Shown piece after piece: positions 25,820 through 36,398 of a stretch of DNA of 64,000 nt; positions within the stretch are counted from its first letter, which is position 1, and every line of letters begins with the position of its first letter. The position numbers and the translations under genes are program-made. Under the pieces are notes generated by a model. It worked only from the letters and a program-made list of their open reading frames with translations. It was not told where the DNA came from and made no database searches. This DNA comes from Gemmatimonadota bacterium (GTDB lineage: Bacteria; Gemmatimonadota; Gemmatimonadetes; Longimicrobiales; Gaopeijiaceae): assembly GCA_030827315.1 (NCBI GenBank), contig JAURER010000002.1, positions 62,001 to 126,000 of the forward strand, written 5' to 3'.

Positions 25820-26131
25820 ATGACGGAGCTGGCACGGTTCGCACGGGCGACGGCGGGATCCCTGGGCGTGGTGACGGGACGTCTGGGTGTGATGGCCGGG
25901 ACGTTGCAGGGTCAGGAGCCGGAGGTGCTGGCCCCCGCCGCGCGCCGCGCAGCCGATGCTCCGGCGGCACGAGTCTCCGAGGGCCCACGGATCGCGCGGG
26001 GTGAAGGCTCCGCCCCACTCTGGCTGGCGGCCACATCGGTGGCTCCGTCCGGCATCGATCTGGACGGGCTCTTCGCGGTCGCGCCGCAGAACGTGTTCAT
26101 GGTCAAGGTCTCGTACTGGATGAGCCGCTGA
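25820..26131 (+). CDS. Small unknown protein
   Basis: A possible 103-residue protein read from the ATG at 25820, with a GGGGGT stretch shortly before it. It opens with MTELARFARATAGSLGVVTG, is rich in Ala/Gly/Pro in the middle and ends hydrophobic (NVFMVKVSYWMSR). I recognise no domain and no signal peptide. It is divergent from dapF, and the metH promoter overlaps its last codons. The open frame on the opposite strand means coding status is not certain. Confidence 0.45.
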   Translation: MTELARFARATAGSLGVVTGRLGVMAGTLQGQEPEVLAPAARRAADAPAARVSEGPRIARGEGSAPLWLAATSVAPSGIDLDGLFAVAPQNVFMVKVSYWMSR

Positions 26132-26156
26132 CCCCTGACTAAATTGAACGGATAAT
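26128..26156 (+). promoter_or_regulatory. Promoter of the metH operon
   Basis: CTGACC (4/6) and GATAAT (5/6) are separated by exactly 17 bases. Transcription from about 26163 would give a leader of about 120 bases before metH. Confidence 0.5.
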
Positions 26157-26193
26157 TCGACGGGGCGATTTGAGGCGTATTGCGGCCCGCTCG

Positions 26194-26264
26194 ACGCGCG
26201 CACCGCGCGTGTCCGCGAACAAGCTAAAAAGCCGGAGCCCCTTCGCGACACTTCGCGAGGGGCT
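26194..26264 (+). promoter_or_regulatory. metH leader with two strong hairpins next to the ribosome binding site
   Basis: Hairpin 1 pairs ACGCGCG (26194-26200) with CGCGCGT (26204-26210) across a 3-base loop. Hairpin 2 pairs AGCCCC-T-TCGCGA (26236-26248) with TCGCGA-GGGGCT (26253-26264) across CACT, with one bulged T. The ribosome binding site GGGGAGGA follows only 6 bases after hairpin 2. It matches no SAM, SAH or B12 riboswitch consensus I know. A translational or attenuation control is possible but inferred. Confidence 0.4.
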
Positions 26265-26284
26265 TCGCATGGGGAGGAGTGACA

Positions 26285-29200
26285 TTGAGCGTCAGCAACG
26301 GCACGCGTGCCGACCGGGTCAGGCGTCTGGACGAAGCGCTGGCGACCCGCATCCTGGTCATCGACGGCGCCATGGGCACGATGATCCAGCGACACCGCCC
26401 GGAAGAGGCGGACTTCCGGGGTGACCGCTTCGCGGATCATCCCGCATCGCTCCAGGGGGCGAACGACCTCCTGTGCCTCACCCGGCCTGAGATGATCGGC
26501 GCGATCCATCGCGAGTATCTGGACGCGGGCGCGGATCTGGTCGAGACGAACACCTTCAGTGCGAACCGCATCTCCCTCGCCGACTACGACCTCGAGGGAA
26601 TCGCGGAGGAGCTGAACCGGGCGGCGGCGCAGGTGGCCCGGGCCGCGGCGGACGCATGCATGGCCGAAAACCCGGGGCGCATCTGCTGGGTCGCCGGGGC
26701 GCTCGGACCGACGACCCGTTCGGCGTCGATCTCCCCGGACGTCGGCGACCCCGGCGCCCGGAACGTGTCCTTTGACGATCTCGTCGTCGCCTACAGCGAG
26801 CAGGCCCACGCGCTCCTCGACGGCGGTGCCGACGTCCTCCTCGTCGAGACCGCGTTCGATACGCTCAACGCCAAGGCGGCGCTCTTCGCCATTTCCGGGG
26901 TGCTTGAGGATCGCGGCGAAGACGTGCCCGTGATGGTATCCGGCACGATCACCGACCAGAGTGGCCGCACGCTTTCCGGACAGACCCCCGAAGCGTTCTG
27001 GAACTCGGTCGCGCACGGGGTACAGCCGGGGCCCGGACGCCGCAGCGGGCTGCTGTCCGTAGGGCTCAACTGCGCGCTGGGCATCGATCAGTTACGTCCG
27101 TTCCTGGAGGAGCTGTCCGACGCCGCGTCCGTGCCGGTGAGCTGCTATCCGAACGCCGGGCTCCCGAACGAATTCGGCGAGTACGACGACACGCCGGAAC
27201 ACATGGCCGCGGTCACGCGCGAGTTCGCCGAGGCCGGCTTCCTGAACATCGTAGGGGGGTGCTGCGGGACGACGCCCGCGCATATCCGCGCCATCGCCGG
27301 GGCGGTCGCAGGGCTGACCCCGAGGGCCCTGCCTTCCCTGCCCGTTCGCACGCGCCTCTCGGGACTCGAGCCCCTGACGATCGGACCTGACTCCCTCTTC
27401 GTGAACGTCGGCGAGCGGACCAACGTCACCGGGTCGCGTCGCTTCGCCACCCTGGTGCTGGAGGGTGACTACGAGACCGCGGTCGAGGTCGCGCTTCAGC
27501 AGGTCCAGGGGGGTGCGCAGATCCTCGACGTCAACATGGACGAAGGGCTGCTCGACGCGGTCGGCGCGATGACGCGCTACCTCAACCTCCTGGCGTCCGA
27601 ACCGGAGATCTGTCGCATTCCGGTCATGGTCGATTCCTCCGACTGGAAGGTGATCGAGGCCGGCCTGCGCACGCTCCAGGGCAAGGGCGTCGTCAACTCC
27701 ATCTCGATGAAGGACGGGGAGGAGGCGTTCCGGGAACGCGCCCGGCTCGTCCGGCGGTACGGGGCCGCCGCCGTGGTCATGGCGTTCGACGAGGAGGGCC
27801 AGGCGGATACCCTCGAGCGGCGGGTGGAGATCTGTCGAAGGGCATACCGCATTCTGGTGGACGAGGAGGGTTTTCCGCCGGCCGACGTGATCTTCGATCC
27901 GAATGTGTTCGCGGTCGCGACGGGCATCGAGGAGCACGACCACTACGCGGTCTGGTTCATCGAGGCCGTCCGGCGCATCAAGGAGGCGTGCCCGCACGCA
28001 CTCACCAGCGGGGGGATCAGCAACGTCTCCTTCTCCTTCCGGGGCAGCCCGGAAGTGCGGGAGGCGATGCACGCGGCCTTCCTGTACCATGCCATCGAGG
28101 CGGGTCTCGACATGGGGATCGTGAACGCGGGCGCACTGCCCGGCTATGACGACATTCCCGCCGAGCTGCTCGGGCCAGTCGAGGACGTTCTCTTTGCGCG
28201 CGACCCACAGGCCACCGAAACGCTCACGCGCATCGCCGGCGAGCGGACCGGCTCCACGGAGCGCCGCTTGCAGGAGGACCTCTCGTGGCGCGAGCTCTCC
28301 GCGCGTGAGCGGCTGATCCACGGGCTCGTCCACGGCATCGACCAGTACGTCGTGGAGGACACCGAGGAGACGCGGCGCTCGCTCCCCCGTGCGCTCGACG
28401 TTATCGAAGGTCCGTTGATGGACGGGATGAACGTCGTCGGAGACCGGTTCGGCAGCGGACGCATGTTCCTGCCCCAGGTGGTGAAGAGCGCGCGCGTCAT
28501 GAAGAAGGCGGTCGCCTTCCTGGTACCGTTTCTCGAGGCCGAGCAGACATCGGCCGAGGCGCGTGGCAAGGGGAAGGTGCTGCTCGCGACCGTGAAGGGC
28601 GATGTGCACGACATCGGAAAGAACATCGTGGGCGTCGTGCTGCAGTGTAACGGGTACGAGGTCGTCGATCTCGGGGTGATGGTGCCCGCAGACAGGATCC
28701 TGGAAGCGGCGCGCGCCGAGCGTGTCGACGTCGTGGGCCTGTCCGGACTCATCACGCCATCCCTCGACCAGATGGTGCATATCGCCGAGGAGATGCAGCG
28801 GCTCGACTTCGATCTTCCCCTTCTCGTCGGGGGCGCCACGACGTCCAAGGCGCACACCGCGGTCAAGATCGAAGGTCGGTACGATGGGGCGGTCATCCAC
28901 GTCACGGACGCTTCGCGTGCCGTCGGCGTCGTGGCGGCCCTCCTCGATCCGGACCGGTACGACGGCTTCCTGGCCGATACGCGCAGGGAGTACGCCGAGA
29001 CTCGCGCCCGTCGCGCCGAGCATGCCGAGAAGAGCGAGCTCCTCTCCATCGACGAAGCGCGGGCCCGCCGGCCTTCGGTGGACTGGACGGCGTACGAGCC
29101 GCCGGTCCCGCGCGAAGCGGGTGTCCAGGTCGTGGACGACGTGACGGTCGACGAGCTGCGGCCCTTCATCGACTGGACGCCCTTCTTCCAGGCCTGGGAA

Positions 29201-30037
29201 CTCCACGGGAAATACCCGCACATCCTCGACGACGCGGTGGTCGGCGAACAGGCCCGCGCGCTCTTCTCCGACGCGGCTGCGATGCTCGACCGGATGGCGA
29301 CCGAGGGAATCGTCCAGCCGAGGGCGGTGGTGGGCCTCTTCCCGGCCCGCTCCGTGGGGGACGACATCGTGGTGCTCAGTGACACGCGTGACGGGGTCGA
29401 GCCTGCGGTCCGCGCGACGATCCACGGCCTTCGCCAGCAGTTCGCCAAGAAGGATCGCTCGAACCTCGCCCTGTCGGACCTGGTGGCTCCGCTCGGTTCC
29501 GGGGTGCCGGACTGGATCGGCGCCTTCGCGGTGACCGCCGGCGCCGGCGCCGAGGCGATGGCACGCGAGCTCGAGGCGATGCACGACGACTACGCAGCCA
29601 TCATGGTGAAGGCCCTCGCCGATCGCCTGGCCGAAGCGTTCGCGGAGCTGCTGCATCGACGGGTCCGGGTGCGGATCTGGGGGTACGCGGAAGACGAGAC
29701 TCTCGACAACGATGCGCTCATCGCGGAAGCGTATCGCGGTATCCGTCCGGCACCCGGCTATCCGGCATGCCCCGACCACACGGAAAAGCGGACCCTGTTC
29801 GAGCTCCTCGACGTCGAACGCGCGGCCGGCATTTCCCTCACCGAGAGCTTCGCCATGACACCGGGAGCGTCCGTCAGCGGGTGGTACTTCTCCCACCCGG
29901 ACGCCCGCTACTTCGGCGTCGGACGGCTCGGCCGCGACCAGGTGGAGGACTACGCCGCGCGGAAGGGGTGGACCGTGGAGGAGGCCGAGCGCTGGCTCGC
30001 ACCGAACCTCGGGTACGACACCAGGAGCAAGGAATGA
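26285..30037 (+). CDS. metH: Cobalamin-dependent methionine synthase
   Basis: A 1250-residue enzyme that moves the methyl group of 5-methyltetrahydrofolate via cobalamin to homocysteine. All four modules are present: homocysteine/zinc domain (GLNCALG ~260, [10 protein letters not shown] ~324), pterin-binding domain ([15 protein letters not shown] ~372), B12 cap and B12-binding domain ([12 protein letters not shown], His ~774) and the reactivation domain (~905-1250, with [15 protein letters not shown]). TTG at 26285 fits the GGAGG site with seven bases spacing; GTG at 26279 would touch it. The last bases overlap the next gene (ATGA). Confidence 0.97.
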   Translation: MSVSNGTRADRVRRLDEALATRILVIDGAMGTMIQRHRPEEADFRGDRFADHPASLQGANDLLCLTRPEMIGAIHREYLDAGADLVETNTFSANRISLADYDLEGIAEELNRAAAQVARAAADACMAENPGRICWVAGALGPTTRSASISPDVGDPGARNVSFDDLVVAYSEQAHALLDGGADVLLVETAFDTLNAKAALFAISGVLEDRGEDVPVMVSGTITDQSGRTLSGQTPEAFWNSVAHGVQPGPGRRSGLLSVGLNCALGIDQLRPFLEELSDAASVPVSCYPNAGLPNEFGEYDDTPEHMAAVTREFAEAGFLNIVGGCCGTTPAHIRAIAGAVAGLTPRALPSLPVRTRLSGLEPLTIGPDSLFVNVGERTNVTGSRRFATLVLEGDYETAVEVALQQVQGGAQILDVNMDEGLLDAVGAMTRYLNLLASEPEICRIPVMVDSSDWKVIEAGLRTLQGKGVVNSISMKDGEEAFRERARLVRRYGAAAVVMAFDEEGQADTLERRVEICRRAYRILVDEEGFPPADVIFDPNVFAVATGIEEHDHYAVWFIEAVRRIKEACPHALTSGGISNVSFSFRGSPEVREAMHAAFLYHAIEAGLDMGIVNAGALPGYDDIPAELLGPVEDVLFARDPQATETLTRIAGERTGSTERRLQEDLSWRELSARERLIHGLVHGIDQYVVEDTEETRRSLPRALDVIEGPLMDGMNVVGDRFGSGRMFLPQVVKSARVMKKAVAFLVPFLEAEQTSAEARGKGKVLLATVKGDVHDIGKNIVGVVLQCNGYEVVDLGVMVPADRILEAARAERVDVVGLSGLITPSLDQMVHIAEEMQRLDFDLPLLVGGATTSKAHTAVKIEGRYDGAVIHVTDASRAVGVVAALLDPDRYDGFLADTRREYAETRARRAEHAEKSELLSIDEARARRPSVDWTAYEPPVPREAGVQVVDDVTVDELRPFIDWTPFFQAWELHGKYPHILDDAVVGEQARALFSDAAAMLDRMATEGIVQPRAVVGLFPARSVGDDIVVLSDTRDGVEPAVRATIHGLRQQFAKKDRSNLALSDLVAPLGSGVPDWIGAFAVTAGAGAEAMARELEAMHDDYAAIMVKALADRLAEAFAELLHRRVRVRIWGYAEDETLDNDALIAEAYRGIRPAPGYPACPDHTEKRTLFELLDVERAAGISLTESFAMTPGASVSGWYFSHPDARYFGVGRLGRDQVEDYAARKGWTVEEAERWLAPNLGYDTRSKE

Positions 30038-31881
30038 GACGCCTGATCGAGGACGGGCGCGTGCACGTGTTCGACGGCGCCATGGGCACGCTCCTCTACA
30101 GTCGCGGCGTCTTCGTGAACGTCTGTTACGACGAACTGAATCTCAGCCGCCCGGAGCTGGTCGAGGGCATTCACCGCGAGTACGTGGCGGCCGGTGCCGA
30201 GATCCTGGAAACGAACACGTTCGGGGCCAATCCCGTAAAGCTCTCCTCGTACGGGCTCGCGGAGCGCACCGAGGAGGTCAACGCGGTCGCCGCCCGGCTC
30301 GCCCGCCGTGCCGCCGGTCGGGCCGCCCTCGTCGCGGGTGCCTTGGGCCCGCTGGGAATCCGACTGGAACCCTGGGGGCCCACGTCCCTCGACGAGGCGG
30401 TCGCGTTCTTCCGGCGCCAGGTCGCAGGGCTGCTCGAAGGCGGCGTCGACGGCTTCGTCCTCGAGACGTTTTCGGACCTGAGCGAGATCGAGTGCGCCAT
30501 CCGCGCCGTCCGCGAAGAATCGGACCTCCCGGTCTTCGCGCAGATGACGGTCGGTCAAGACCGGCGCACAGCGTTCGGTACGGAGCCCGCCCAGCTCGCG
30601 AGCGCGCTCGAGAAGACGTCTGCGGACGTCATCGGACTGAACTGCTCGGTCGGACCGGCCGTCATGCTCGACGCAATCGAGGAGATGGCGGAGGTCACCA
30701 CCCGCCCCCTGTCGGCTCAGCCCAACGCCGGCCTGCCCCGCACGGTCGGGGACAGAAAGATCTACCTGGCCAGCCCCGAGTACATGGCGCAATACGCGCG
30801 GCGGATGATCGACGTCGGGTGCAGGTTCGTGGGAGGATGCTGCGGGACGACCCCGGATCACACGCGCAAGATGCGAGACGCGGTGTCCGCGCTGCAGCCG
30901 AAGCACACGAGTGTCGTCATCTCCTCCGCCTCCGTCGGCGAGCCGACGCTGGCCGATCCACCCCCGCTCGACGTCCGCTCCGCCTGGGGACGCAAGCTCG
31001 CCCGCGGTGAGACGGTGGTCTCCGTCGAGATCGTTCCACCGCACAGCTGGGATCCGCGGGAGGTCACCGAGCCCGCACGGATGCTCAAGGTCGCGGGGGT
31101 CGACGCGGTGAGCATCGTCGAGAGCCCCCGTTCACGCAGCCGCATGGGCGCGCTGCCGGCCGGGCTGATCATCGAGCGCGAGGTGGGCATCGAGGCGATC
31201 GTGCACTACACGTGTCGGGACAAGAACATGCTCGGCATGATCTCCGATCTGCTCGGTGCCGCCGCGGCCGGAATCCGCAACATTCTCGTGGTCTCCGGCG
31301 ACCCCCCGGTCATGGGCCCGTATCCGGACGCGACCGCGGTCTTCGACATCGACTCCATCGGGCTCACGAACGTCATCCAGGGGCTCAACCGGGGTGTCGA
31401 TCCGGGGAACAACTCGATCGGGGAGCCGACACGCTTCGTTCAGGGCGTCGCCGTGAACCAGGGCGCCGTCGACCACGACCGGGAACTCTCGCGCTTCCGC
31501 TACAAGATCGAGGCGGGGGCGGACTTCGCCGTCACCCAGCCGGTCTTCGACCCGGACGCCCTCGAGCGATTCCTCGAAGCGGCCGCTCCGGTGGGGATCC
31601 CCGTGGTGGCGGGGATCTGGCCGTTCATGAGCCTCCGCAACGCCGAGTTTCTGGCGAACGAGATGCCGGGCGTCGACGTGCCCCCACAGATCGTGGAGCG
31701 CATGCGGCTCGCCCAGGAGTCGGGCGCGGAGGCGGCCGTCGAGGAGGGGGTCGCGATCGCCCTGGAGATGATCGAGGCGACCCGGCCGTTCGTGCAGGGC
31801 TTCCACATCAGCGCACCGCACCGCAAGGTGGAGATCCCGCTCCGCGTTCTGCGAGAAAGCGGGGTGCGCTCGACCGCCTGA
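30034..31881 (+). CDS. Bifunctional homocysteine S-methyltransferase / methylenetetrahydrofolate reductase
   Basis: A 615-residue fusion like Bacillus YitJ. Residues ~1-290 are a zinc-dependent homocysteine methyltransferase ([32 protein letters not shown]). Residues ~330-600 are a flavin-dependent MTHFR domain ([40 protein letters not shown]). The start ATG overlaps the metH stop, so both are made together. It would supply 5-methyl-THF to MetH and offers a second, B12-independent route to methionine from another methyl donor (family knowledge). The first domain duplicates the first module of MetH next door. Confidence 0.94.
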   Translation: MRRLIEDGRVHVFDGAMGTLLYSRGVFVNVCYDELNLSRPELVEGIHREYVAAGAEILETNTFGANPVKLSSYGLAERTEEVNAVAARLARRAAGRAALVAGALGPLGIRLEPWGPTSLDEAVAFFRRQVAGLLEGGVDGFVLETFSDLSEIECAIRAVREESDLPVFAQMTVGQDRRTAFGTEPAQLASALEKTSADVIGLNCSVGPAVMLDAIEEMAEVTTRPLSAQPNAGLPRTVGDRKIYLASPEYMAQYARRMIDVGCRFVGGCCGTTPDHTRKMRDAVSALQPKHTSVVISSASVGEPTLADPPPLDVRSAWGRKLARGETVVSVEIVPPHSWDPREVTEPARMLKVAGVDAVSIVESPRSRSRMGALPAGLIIEREVGIEAIVHYTCRDKNMLGMISDLLGAAAAGIRNILVVSGDPPVMGPYPDATAVFDIDSIGLTNVIQGLNRGVDPGNNSIGEPTRFVQGVAVNQGAVDHDRELSRFRYKIEAGADFAVTQPVFDPDALERFLEAAAPVGIPVVAGIWPFMSLRNAEFLANEMPGVDVPPQIVERMRLAQESGAEAAVEEGVAIALEMIEATRPFVQGFHISAPHRKVEIPLRVLRESGVRSTA

Positions 31882-31924
31882 CCGTCGGAGCGGCCCCGCG
31901 ATCGAGTAGAGCCAGGCCCCGGCC

Positions 31925-32767
31925 TCAGACCTGCTCGAGAATGCGCCGCAGCTTCCCGCTCGCGCCCCGCTCCCCGAGGTTGCTCACGTAGATCTTCTCG
32001 GCGCCCACCGCCCGGAGTTCGCGAATGCTGCGCGCGCAGATCTCCTCGGGGGTCGCACCGCTCTCGAATTCCGCCGAGATCTCCTCCACCGGCACCGGAA
32101 AGAAGCGGGAGAGCGTCCGCAGCGTCTTCGGATTCGGCGACCGGTAGTAGAAGACGCCCCAGACGACCGGCTTCCTGGAACCCCGCCGCCCTCGCTCCTC
32201 GAGAAACGCGTCGACGCTCGCGAGCGCGTGGTGCGAGACGATCTGCGTCAGCGCGTACGCGGAGTGAGCGTCCGAGGCATCGAGGAAGTCGACCTGCTCC
32301 ACCGCACTTCGATGCGGGTTCACCCAGCCGCCGAGCGCCAGGGGCGGGACGCGGCCGGCGAGGATCTCTCTCAGATCCCTGCCGTGCGGCACGCACCGGG
32401 GGGGCGGGACGGAGACGTCCCCGCCGAGCACGGTGAGCGACTCGAAGCCGGCCGACGCGGCGCGCATGGCGAAGGTTTCGCAGTATTCGAGCGTGTGCTT
32501 GCAGGTGAGGATCGGAACGATGCGGCGCAGATCCACCGAGTCGCCCACGTTCGCACCCACGTGCGCCAGATTCTCCTCCTCGGCCGCCCCCACCGCGTTG
32601 TCCGTCAGGAAGACGAAGAGGTCTTCGCGGGTCAGGCGGCCGAGCGTGTGGTGAAGATCGATCCACGCCTCCATGCCGCCGGCGTGACCGAGATCGCTCC
32701 GGGGCGGGCGCAGCTCCACGGTGACGAGGGGGCCGGGCCGGGCCAGGGCGTCGAGCAGCAGCGTCAT
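31925..32767 (-). CDS. Divergent methylenetetrahydrofolate reductase-like protein
   Basis: A 280-residue TIM-barrel protein resembling MetF. Similar points are VTVELRPPRSD at the N-terminus, IVPILTCKHTLEYC, ESLTVLGGDVSVPPP, LALGGWVNPH and YALTQIVSHH, which match the FAD-binding and barrel-end motifs of MTHFR in order but not closely. It may be an active second reductase or a changed relative. The ATG at 32767 begins the protein just before the barrel and follows pepP by 22 bp on the same strand; a longer frame reaches into pepP. It converges with the Hmt-MTHFR fusion, so three folate/methyl genes lie side by side. Confidence 0.75.
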   Translation of the reverse strand: MTLLLDALARPGPLVTVELRPPRSDLGHAGGMEAWIDLHHTLGRLTREDLFVFLTDNAVGAAEEENLAHVGANVGDSVDLRRIVPILTCKHTLEYCETFAMRAASAGFESLTVLGGDVSVPPPRCVPHGRDLREILAGRVPPLALGGWVNPHRSAVEQVDFLDASDAHSAYALTQIVSHHALASVDAFLEERGRRGSRKPVVWGVFYYRSPNPKTLRTLSRFFPVPVEEISAEFESGATPEEICARSIRELRAVGAEKIYVSNLGERGASGKLRRILEQV

Positions 32768-32789
32768 CTTCCGATCCCGGCTGGCGAGC

Positions 32790-34124
32790 TCATGACCGCG
32801 CGCCCACAAGCGCCTCGACCGCGGAGATCTCCGTCGGGAGCGCGGCGGTGAGGACTTCGTGCCCCGTCGGTGTCACGGCGACGTCGTCCTCCACGCGCAC
32901 ACCGGTCCCGACGAGTTCTTCCGGCACGCCCTCCGCGAGACCTGGTCTGAAGTAGAGGCCGGGCTCGACGGTGAGCACCATCCCCGGCACCAGAGCCCGC
33001 GACGCTCCGTCCTGGACGTAGTCGCCCGGGTCGTGCACGTCGAGCCCGAGCCAGTGAGATGTCTGATGCGGAAAGAACGACTTGTGGGCGCCAGCCTCGA
33101 GCAGCCCGTCGACGTCCCCGGCAAGAACCCCGAGGTCGACGAGCCCCCGGGTCAGCACGCGCACGACGGCGTCGTGGACCGCGTCCACCGCGGCCCCCGG
33201 GCGAACCGCCTCCACCCCGGCCAGCAGGGCCGACTGAACGAGCTGGTAGACGTCGCGCTGCGCCGGCGCGAACGAGCCTGACGCGGGCCAGGTGCGGGTG
33301 ACGTCTCCGTGATAAAAGGCGAGCTCCGCGCCGGCGTCGATGAGCACGAGCCCGCCGTCGGGCACGCGGTCGGCGTTGTCGACGTAGTGCAGGACGCACG
33401 CGTTGGCTCCGCCGGCGACGATGGAGTCGAAGCCCGGACGCGTCGCGCCTCCACGCCGGAAGGCGGCCTCGAGCTCGGCCTCGATCTCCCACTCCCCCGC
33501 CCCGGGTCCGATCGCGGCGGCCGCCCGGCGATGTCCCTCGACCGTCAGCGCACACGCCCTGCGAATGGCGGCCAGCTCGGCAGCGTCCTTCACGAGACGA
33601 AGCTCGTCGAGGATCTCGCCCGGATCGACCACGCCACGGGGTCCCGTTCCCGACCGAGCGCCCCGGGCACGTGCGTGGTGGAGCGCCGCAAGCACCTGCT
33701 CCTCGAGCGTGTCACCCCGGCCGAACCGGTAGTGAATGCGGTCGGCGGACCGGAGGAGCTCGGGAAGCCGCCGGTCGAGGTCGGCGAGCGCGAACGCCTC
33801 GTCCGCGCCTGACAGGGCCCCGGCCCCCTCCGGTCCGAGACGCGGGCCTGCCCACAGCTCGGCCTCCGCATCGCGCTCGCGCGCGAACACGACGAGACGG
33901 GCGTCTTCACCGCCGGTCAGCACGGCCACGGTCCCCGGCTCGGTCAGGCCGGTCAGCCAGTACAGCTCGCGATCGGCGACGTACGCGTGCTCCGTATCGC
34001 GGGACGCGTACTGGAGGGGCGCCGCGCCGAGCAGTATGACCCCGCCGCCCAGCCGCGCGAGTGCGGCGCGCCGGCGAGCCCCGAAGTCGGGAACGGGCAG
34101 CATGTCCGGAGAGGTGGCGTTCAT
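32790..34124 (-). CDS. pepP: Xaa-Pro aminopeptidase (M24B)
   Basis: A 444-residue dinuclear-metal peptidase that removes N-terminal residues before proline. The N-terminal aminopeptidase-P domain contains NATSPDMLP and SRDTEHAYVADRELYWLTG. The catalytic pita-bread domain has all five ligands in order: IDAG, GDVTRTWP, HQTSHWLGLDVHD, LTVEPGLYF and VRVEDDVAVT. Length is normal. It is the first gene of a two-gene minus-strand unit with the MTHFR-like gene. A second M24 peptidase lies at 55.3 kb. Confidence 0.94.
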   Translation of the reverse strand: MNATSPDMLPVPDFGARRRAALARLGGGVILLGAAPLQYASRDTEHAYVADRELYWLTGLTEPGTVAVLTGGEDARLVVFARERDAEAELWAGPRLGPEGAGALSGADEAFALADLDRRLPELLRSADRIHYRFGRGDTLEEQVLAALHHARARGARSGTGPRGVVDPGEILDELRLVKDAAELAAIRRACALTVEGHRRAAAAIGPGAGEWEIEAELEAAFRRGGATRPGFDSIVAGGANACVLHYVDNADRVPDGGLVLIDAGAELAFYHGDVTRTWPASGSFAPAQRDVYQLVQSALLAGVEAVRPGAAVDAVHDAVVRVLTRGLVDLGVLAGDVDGLLEAGAHKSFFPHQTSHWLGLDVHDPGDYVQDGASRALVPGMVLTVEPGLYFRPGLAEGVPEELVGTGVRVEDDVAVTPTGHEVLTAALPTEISAVEALVGARS

Positions 34125-34255
34125 GGCCGGTAGTCTAGCGCGCGGGCGCCGCGATAGGGATAGGACGCGCCGTGCCGTCCCTGTAGAATTCGACCACGCG
34201 CGCTACCCGACTGACGGTCCGCCTCCACGACGGACCGATCTCACCAGGAGGAACC

Positions 34256-36388
34256 TTGTTGTCTCCCGCCTTCTTCCAGCTCGCACGAGGCGGCATGATC
34301 GCTGCCCTCGCGGCAGCGGCGATGTTGACTTCGGCACTCGCCCAGGAGCCCGACTCCGTCATCGCCATCGAGCCCGTCGAGGTCCGCGTGCTGGGAAGCG
34401 CGATCGGAACCGGCACCCCGTACCCGATCTCCATCGTCACCGGGTCGCAGCTCACGCGCGGGACGTCCTCCATCTTCATCGAGGAGGCGCTCCGCGCCGT
34501 GCCGGGTGTGCAGATTCACAACCGGTTCAATCTGGCGCAGGGTGAGCGGATCGTGATCCGCGGTGCCGGCCCGCGCGCGCAATTCGGTGTGCGAGGGATC
34601 CGGATCCTCGTGGACGGGATTCCCGCGACGCTTCCGGACGGGCAGGCGACGCTCGATCACCTCGACCTCGCCGGCCTGGTCCGCGTGGAGGCGCTGCGCG
34701 GCCCGAACGCCACCCTGTACGGCAACGCGGCGGGGGGCGTGCTCCACTTCCGGACGGCAGATCCGGCGAGCGGGCCGACGCAGCTCGGGCTTCGCTGGAC
34801 GGGCGGCACCCTCGGCTCCACGAGCGGGGCGGGTGGGGTCGGCTCGGTACGTAACGGCATGTGGACGCTTGAGGGCAGCGCCACGGGCGCCGTGGGCGAT
34901 CTCGGATACCGCGTCGGCGTCACCCACACCGACTTCGACGGGTACCGCCGCAACCCGGTCGCCGACGATGGGTCGACGTTCGGCGCGGGGACTCGGGCGA
35001 CGCTCAACAGTACACTCACCCTTCCGCTCGGCGACGGCACCCTGCGCGTCGTGGCGAACGGCGTCGACCTCGACGCCGACAACCCCGGATCGCTCGCGGC
35101 AGACGCGATCGACGACGACCGGGATGCCTGGCGCGGCAACGTGAACCAGCGCACCCGCAAGGAGGCACGCCAGGGCCAGCTCGGGCTCTCGTGGACCGGT
35201 ACCGTCCGTGGCACCACGAGCGAGTTCGCCACCTGGGGGATCCGGCGTGAGCTCTACAACCCGATCCCGAGCGCCGTCATCGACCTCGCGCGCAACGCGG
35301 GTGGGGCACGCGCCCTCGTGAAGGGAAACATCCCCGTGGGAGGGACGGCCGCCCTGGGGTGGGGTGCGGGGGTCGAGAGCGAGTTCCAGCGGGACACCCG
35401 CTTCAACTACTCCAACAGTGGCGGCGCACCCGGCTCCCTCACACTCGATCAGCGTGAGCGCGTGAGCGCCAACGGCGTCTTCGTGCAGGCGCGCCTGGAC
35501 GCGGGCGACGGGATCTCCGTGCTCGCGGGCGGGCGCTACGACCACGTGAGCTTCGAGGTCGATGACTACCTGCTCGGCGGCCCCGATGACTCAGGTGGGC
35601 GCACCATGAACGCCTTCAGCCCCTCCCTGGGCGTGGTCGTGGCTCCCTGGAACCGGCTCGAGCTCTACGGCTCGATCGGCCGCTCGTTCGAGACGCCCAC
35701 CACCACAGAGCTGGCCAACCGGCCGAGTGGCGCGGGCGGATTCAACCCCGACCTCGGTCCCCAGACCGGGGTGACGATCGAGGGTGGAGCACGATACACC
35801 CTCTCGGACGAGGTGCGCTTGGAAGCCGCGGTCTTCAACACCGAGCTCCGGAACCAGCTCGTCCCGTTCACGGTGCCCGGGGCCGACGACCGCGATTACT
35901 ACCGGAATGCGGCGGAGTCCCGGAGCCGGGGGTGGGAATTCTCCGCGGACTGGCGGATCATGCCGGAGCTCTCGTCACGCGTCGCCTGGACGATGGTGGA
36001 CGCCGTATTCACGCAGTACCGCACCGAGGACGGGGCGGTGTACACGGGCAACGACGTCCCGGGGCTTGCGCCCAACCGGGTGGACGGGCTCCTCCTGTAC
36101 CAGCGGGGCATCACCTTTTTCGAGCTGCGCGGCCTCTGGCAGGATCAGATGCCGGTCGACGACGCCGGAGCGTCGACGTCGCCATCCTTCTTCGTGATGG
36201 ATGCGCGAATCGGCGCCGAAGGTCTCGCGCTGGCCGGCACACGCCTTTCCCCGTTCCTGGGCGTCGCCAACCTCCTCGACGCGACGTACAACTCCTCGGT
36301 GGTCCCGAACGCCTTCGGGCGCAGGTACTTCGAGCCGGGGCCGCCGCGCACGTTCCGAATCGGCGTCGGCCTTACCTGGGGGGGCTGA
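34256..36388 (+). CDS. TonB-dependent outer-membrane receptor
   Basis: A 710-residue outer-membrane active transporter. After a signal peptide (hydrophobic ALAAAAMLTSALA, ending near AQ) comes a plug domain: ISIVTGSQLTRGTSSIFIEE, VPGVQIHNRFN, RIVIRGAGPR, VDGIPATLPDGQ and the strongly conserved VEALRGPNATLYGNAAGG. The rest is a beta-barrel ending in TFRIGVGLTWGG, without the usual C-terminal Phe. The ligand is unknown; the plug resembles siderophore and metal receptors. There is no ATG near the start: TTG codons at 34256 and 34259 follow AGGAGG by 5 and 8 bases. Confidence 0.93.
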   Translation: MLSPAFFQLARGGMIAALAAAAMLTSALAQEPDSVIAIEPVEVRVLGSAIGTGTPYPISIVTGSQLTRGTSSIFIEEALRAVPGVQIHNRFNLAQGERIVIRGAGPRAQFGVRGIRILVDGIPATLPDGQATLDHLDLAGLVRVEALRGPNATLYGNAAGGVLHFRTADPASGPTQLGLRWTGGTLGSTSGAGGVGSVRNGMWTLEGSATGAVGDLGYRVGVTHTDFDGYRRNPVADDGSTFGAGTRATLNSTLTLPLGDGTLRVVANGVDLDADNPGSLAADAIDDDRDAWRGNVNQRTRKEARQGQLGLSWTGTVRGTTSEFATWGIRRELYNPIPSAVIDLARNAGGARALVKGNIPVGGTAALGWGAGVESEFQRDTRFNYSNSGGAPGSLTLDQRERVSANGVFVQARLDAGDGISVLAGGRYDHVSFEVDDYLLGGPDDSGGRTMNAFSPSLGVVVAPWNRLELYGSIGRSFETPTTTELANRPSGAGGFNPDLGPQTGVTIEGGARYTLSDEVRLEAAVFNTELRNQLVPFTVPGADDRDYYRNAAESRSRGWEFSADWRIMPELSSRVAWTMVDAVFTQYRTEDGAVYTGNDVPGLAPNRVDGLLLYQRGITFFELRGLWQDQMPVDDAGASTSPSFFVMDARIGAEGLALAGTRLSPFLGVANLLDATYNSSVVPNAFGRRYFEPGPPRTFRIGVGLTWGG

Positions 36389-36398
36389 CGCCCCGAAT

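Noticed and set aside
26157-26284. SAM, SAH or cobalamin riboswitch upstream of metH
   Set aside because: None of the conserved cores (B12 box, SAM-I kink-turn, SAH consensus) can be found. Only the two hairpins are supported, reported as an unassigned leader.
27092-29896. 934-codon open frame on the minus strand
   Set aside because: Antisense to metH, whose four modules are complete on the plus strand. The product is low in hydrophobic residues and has no motif.
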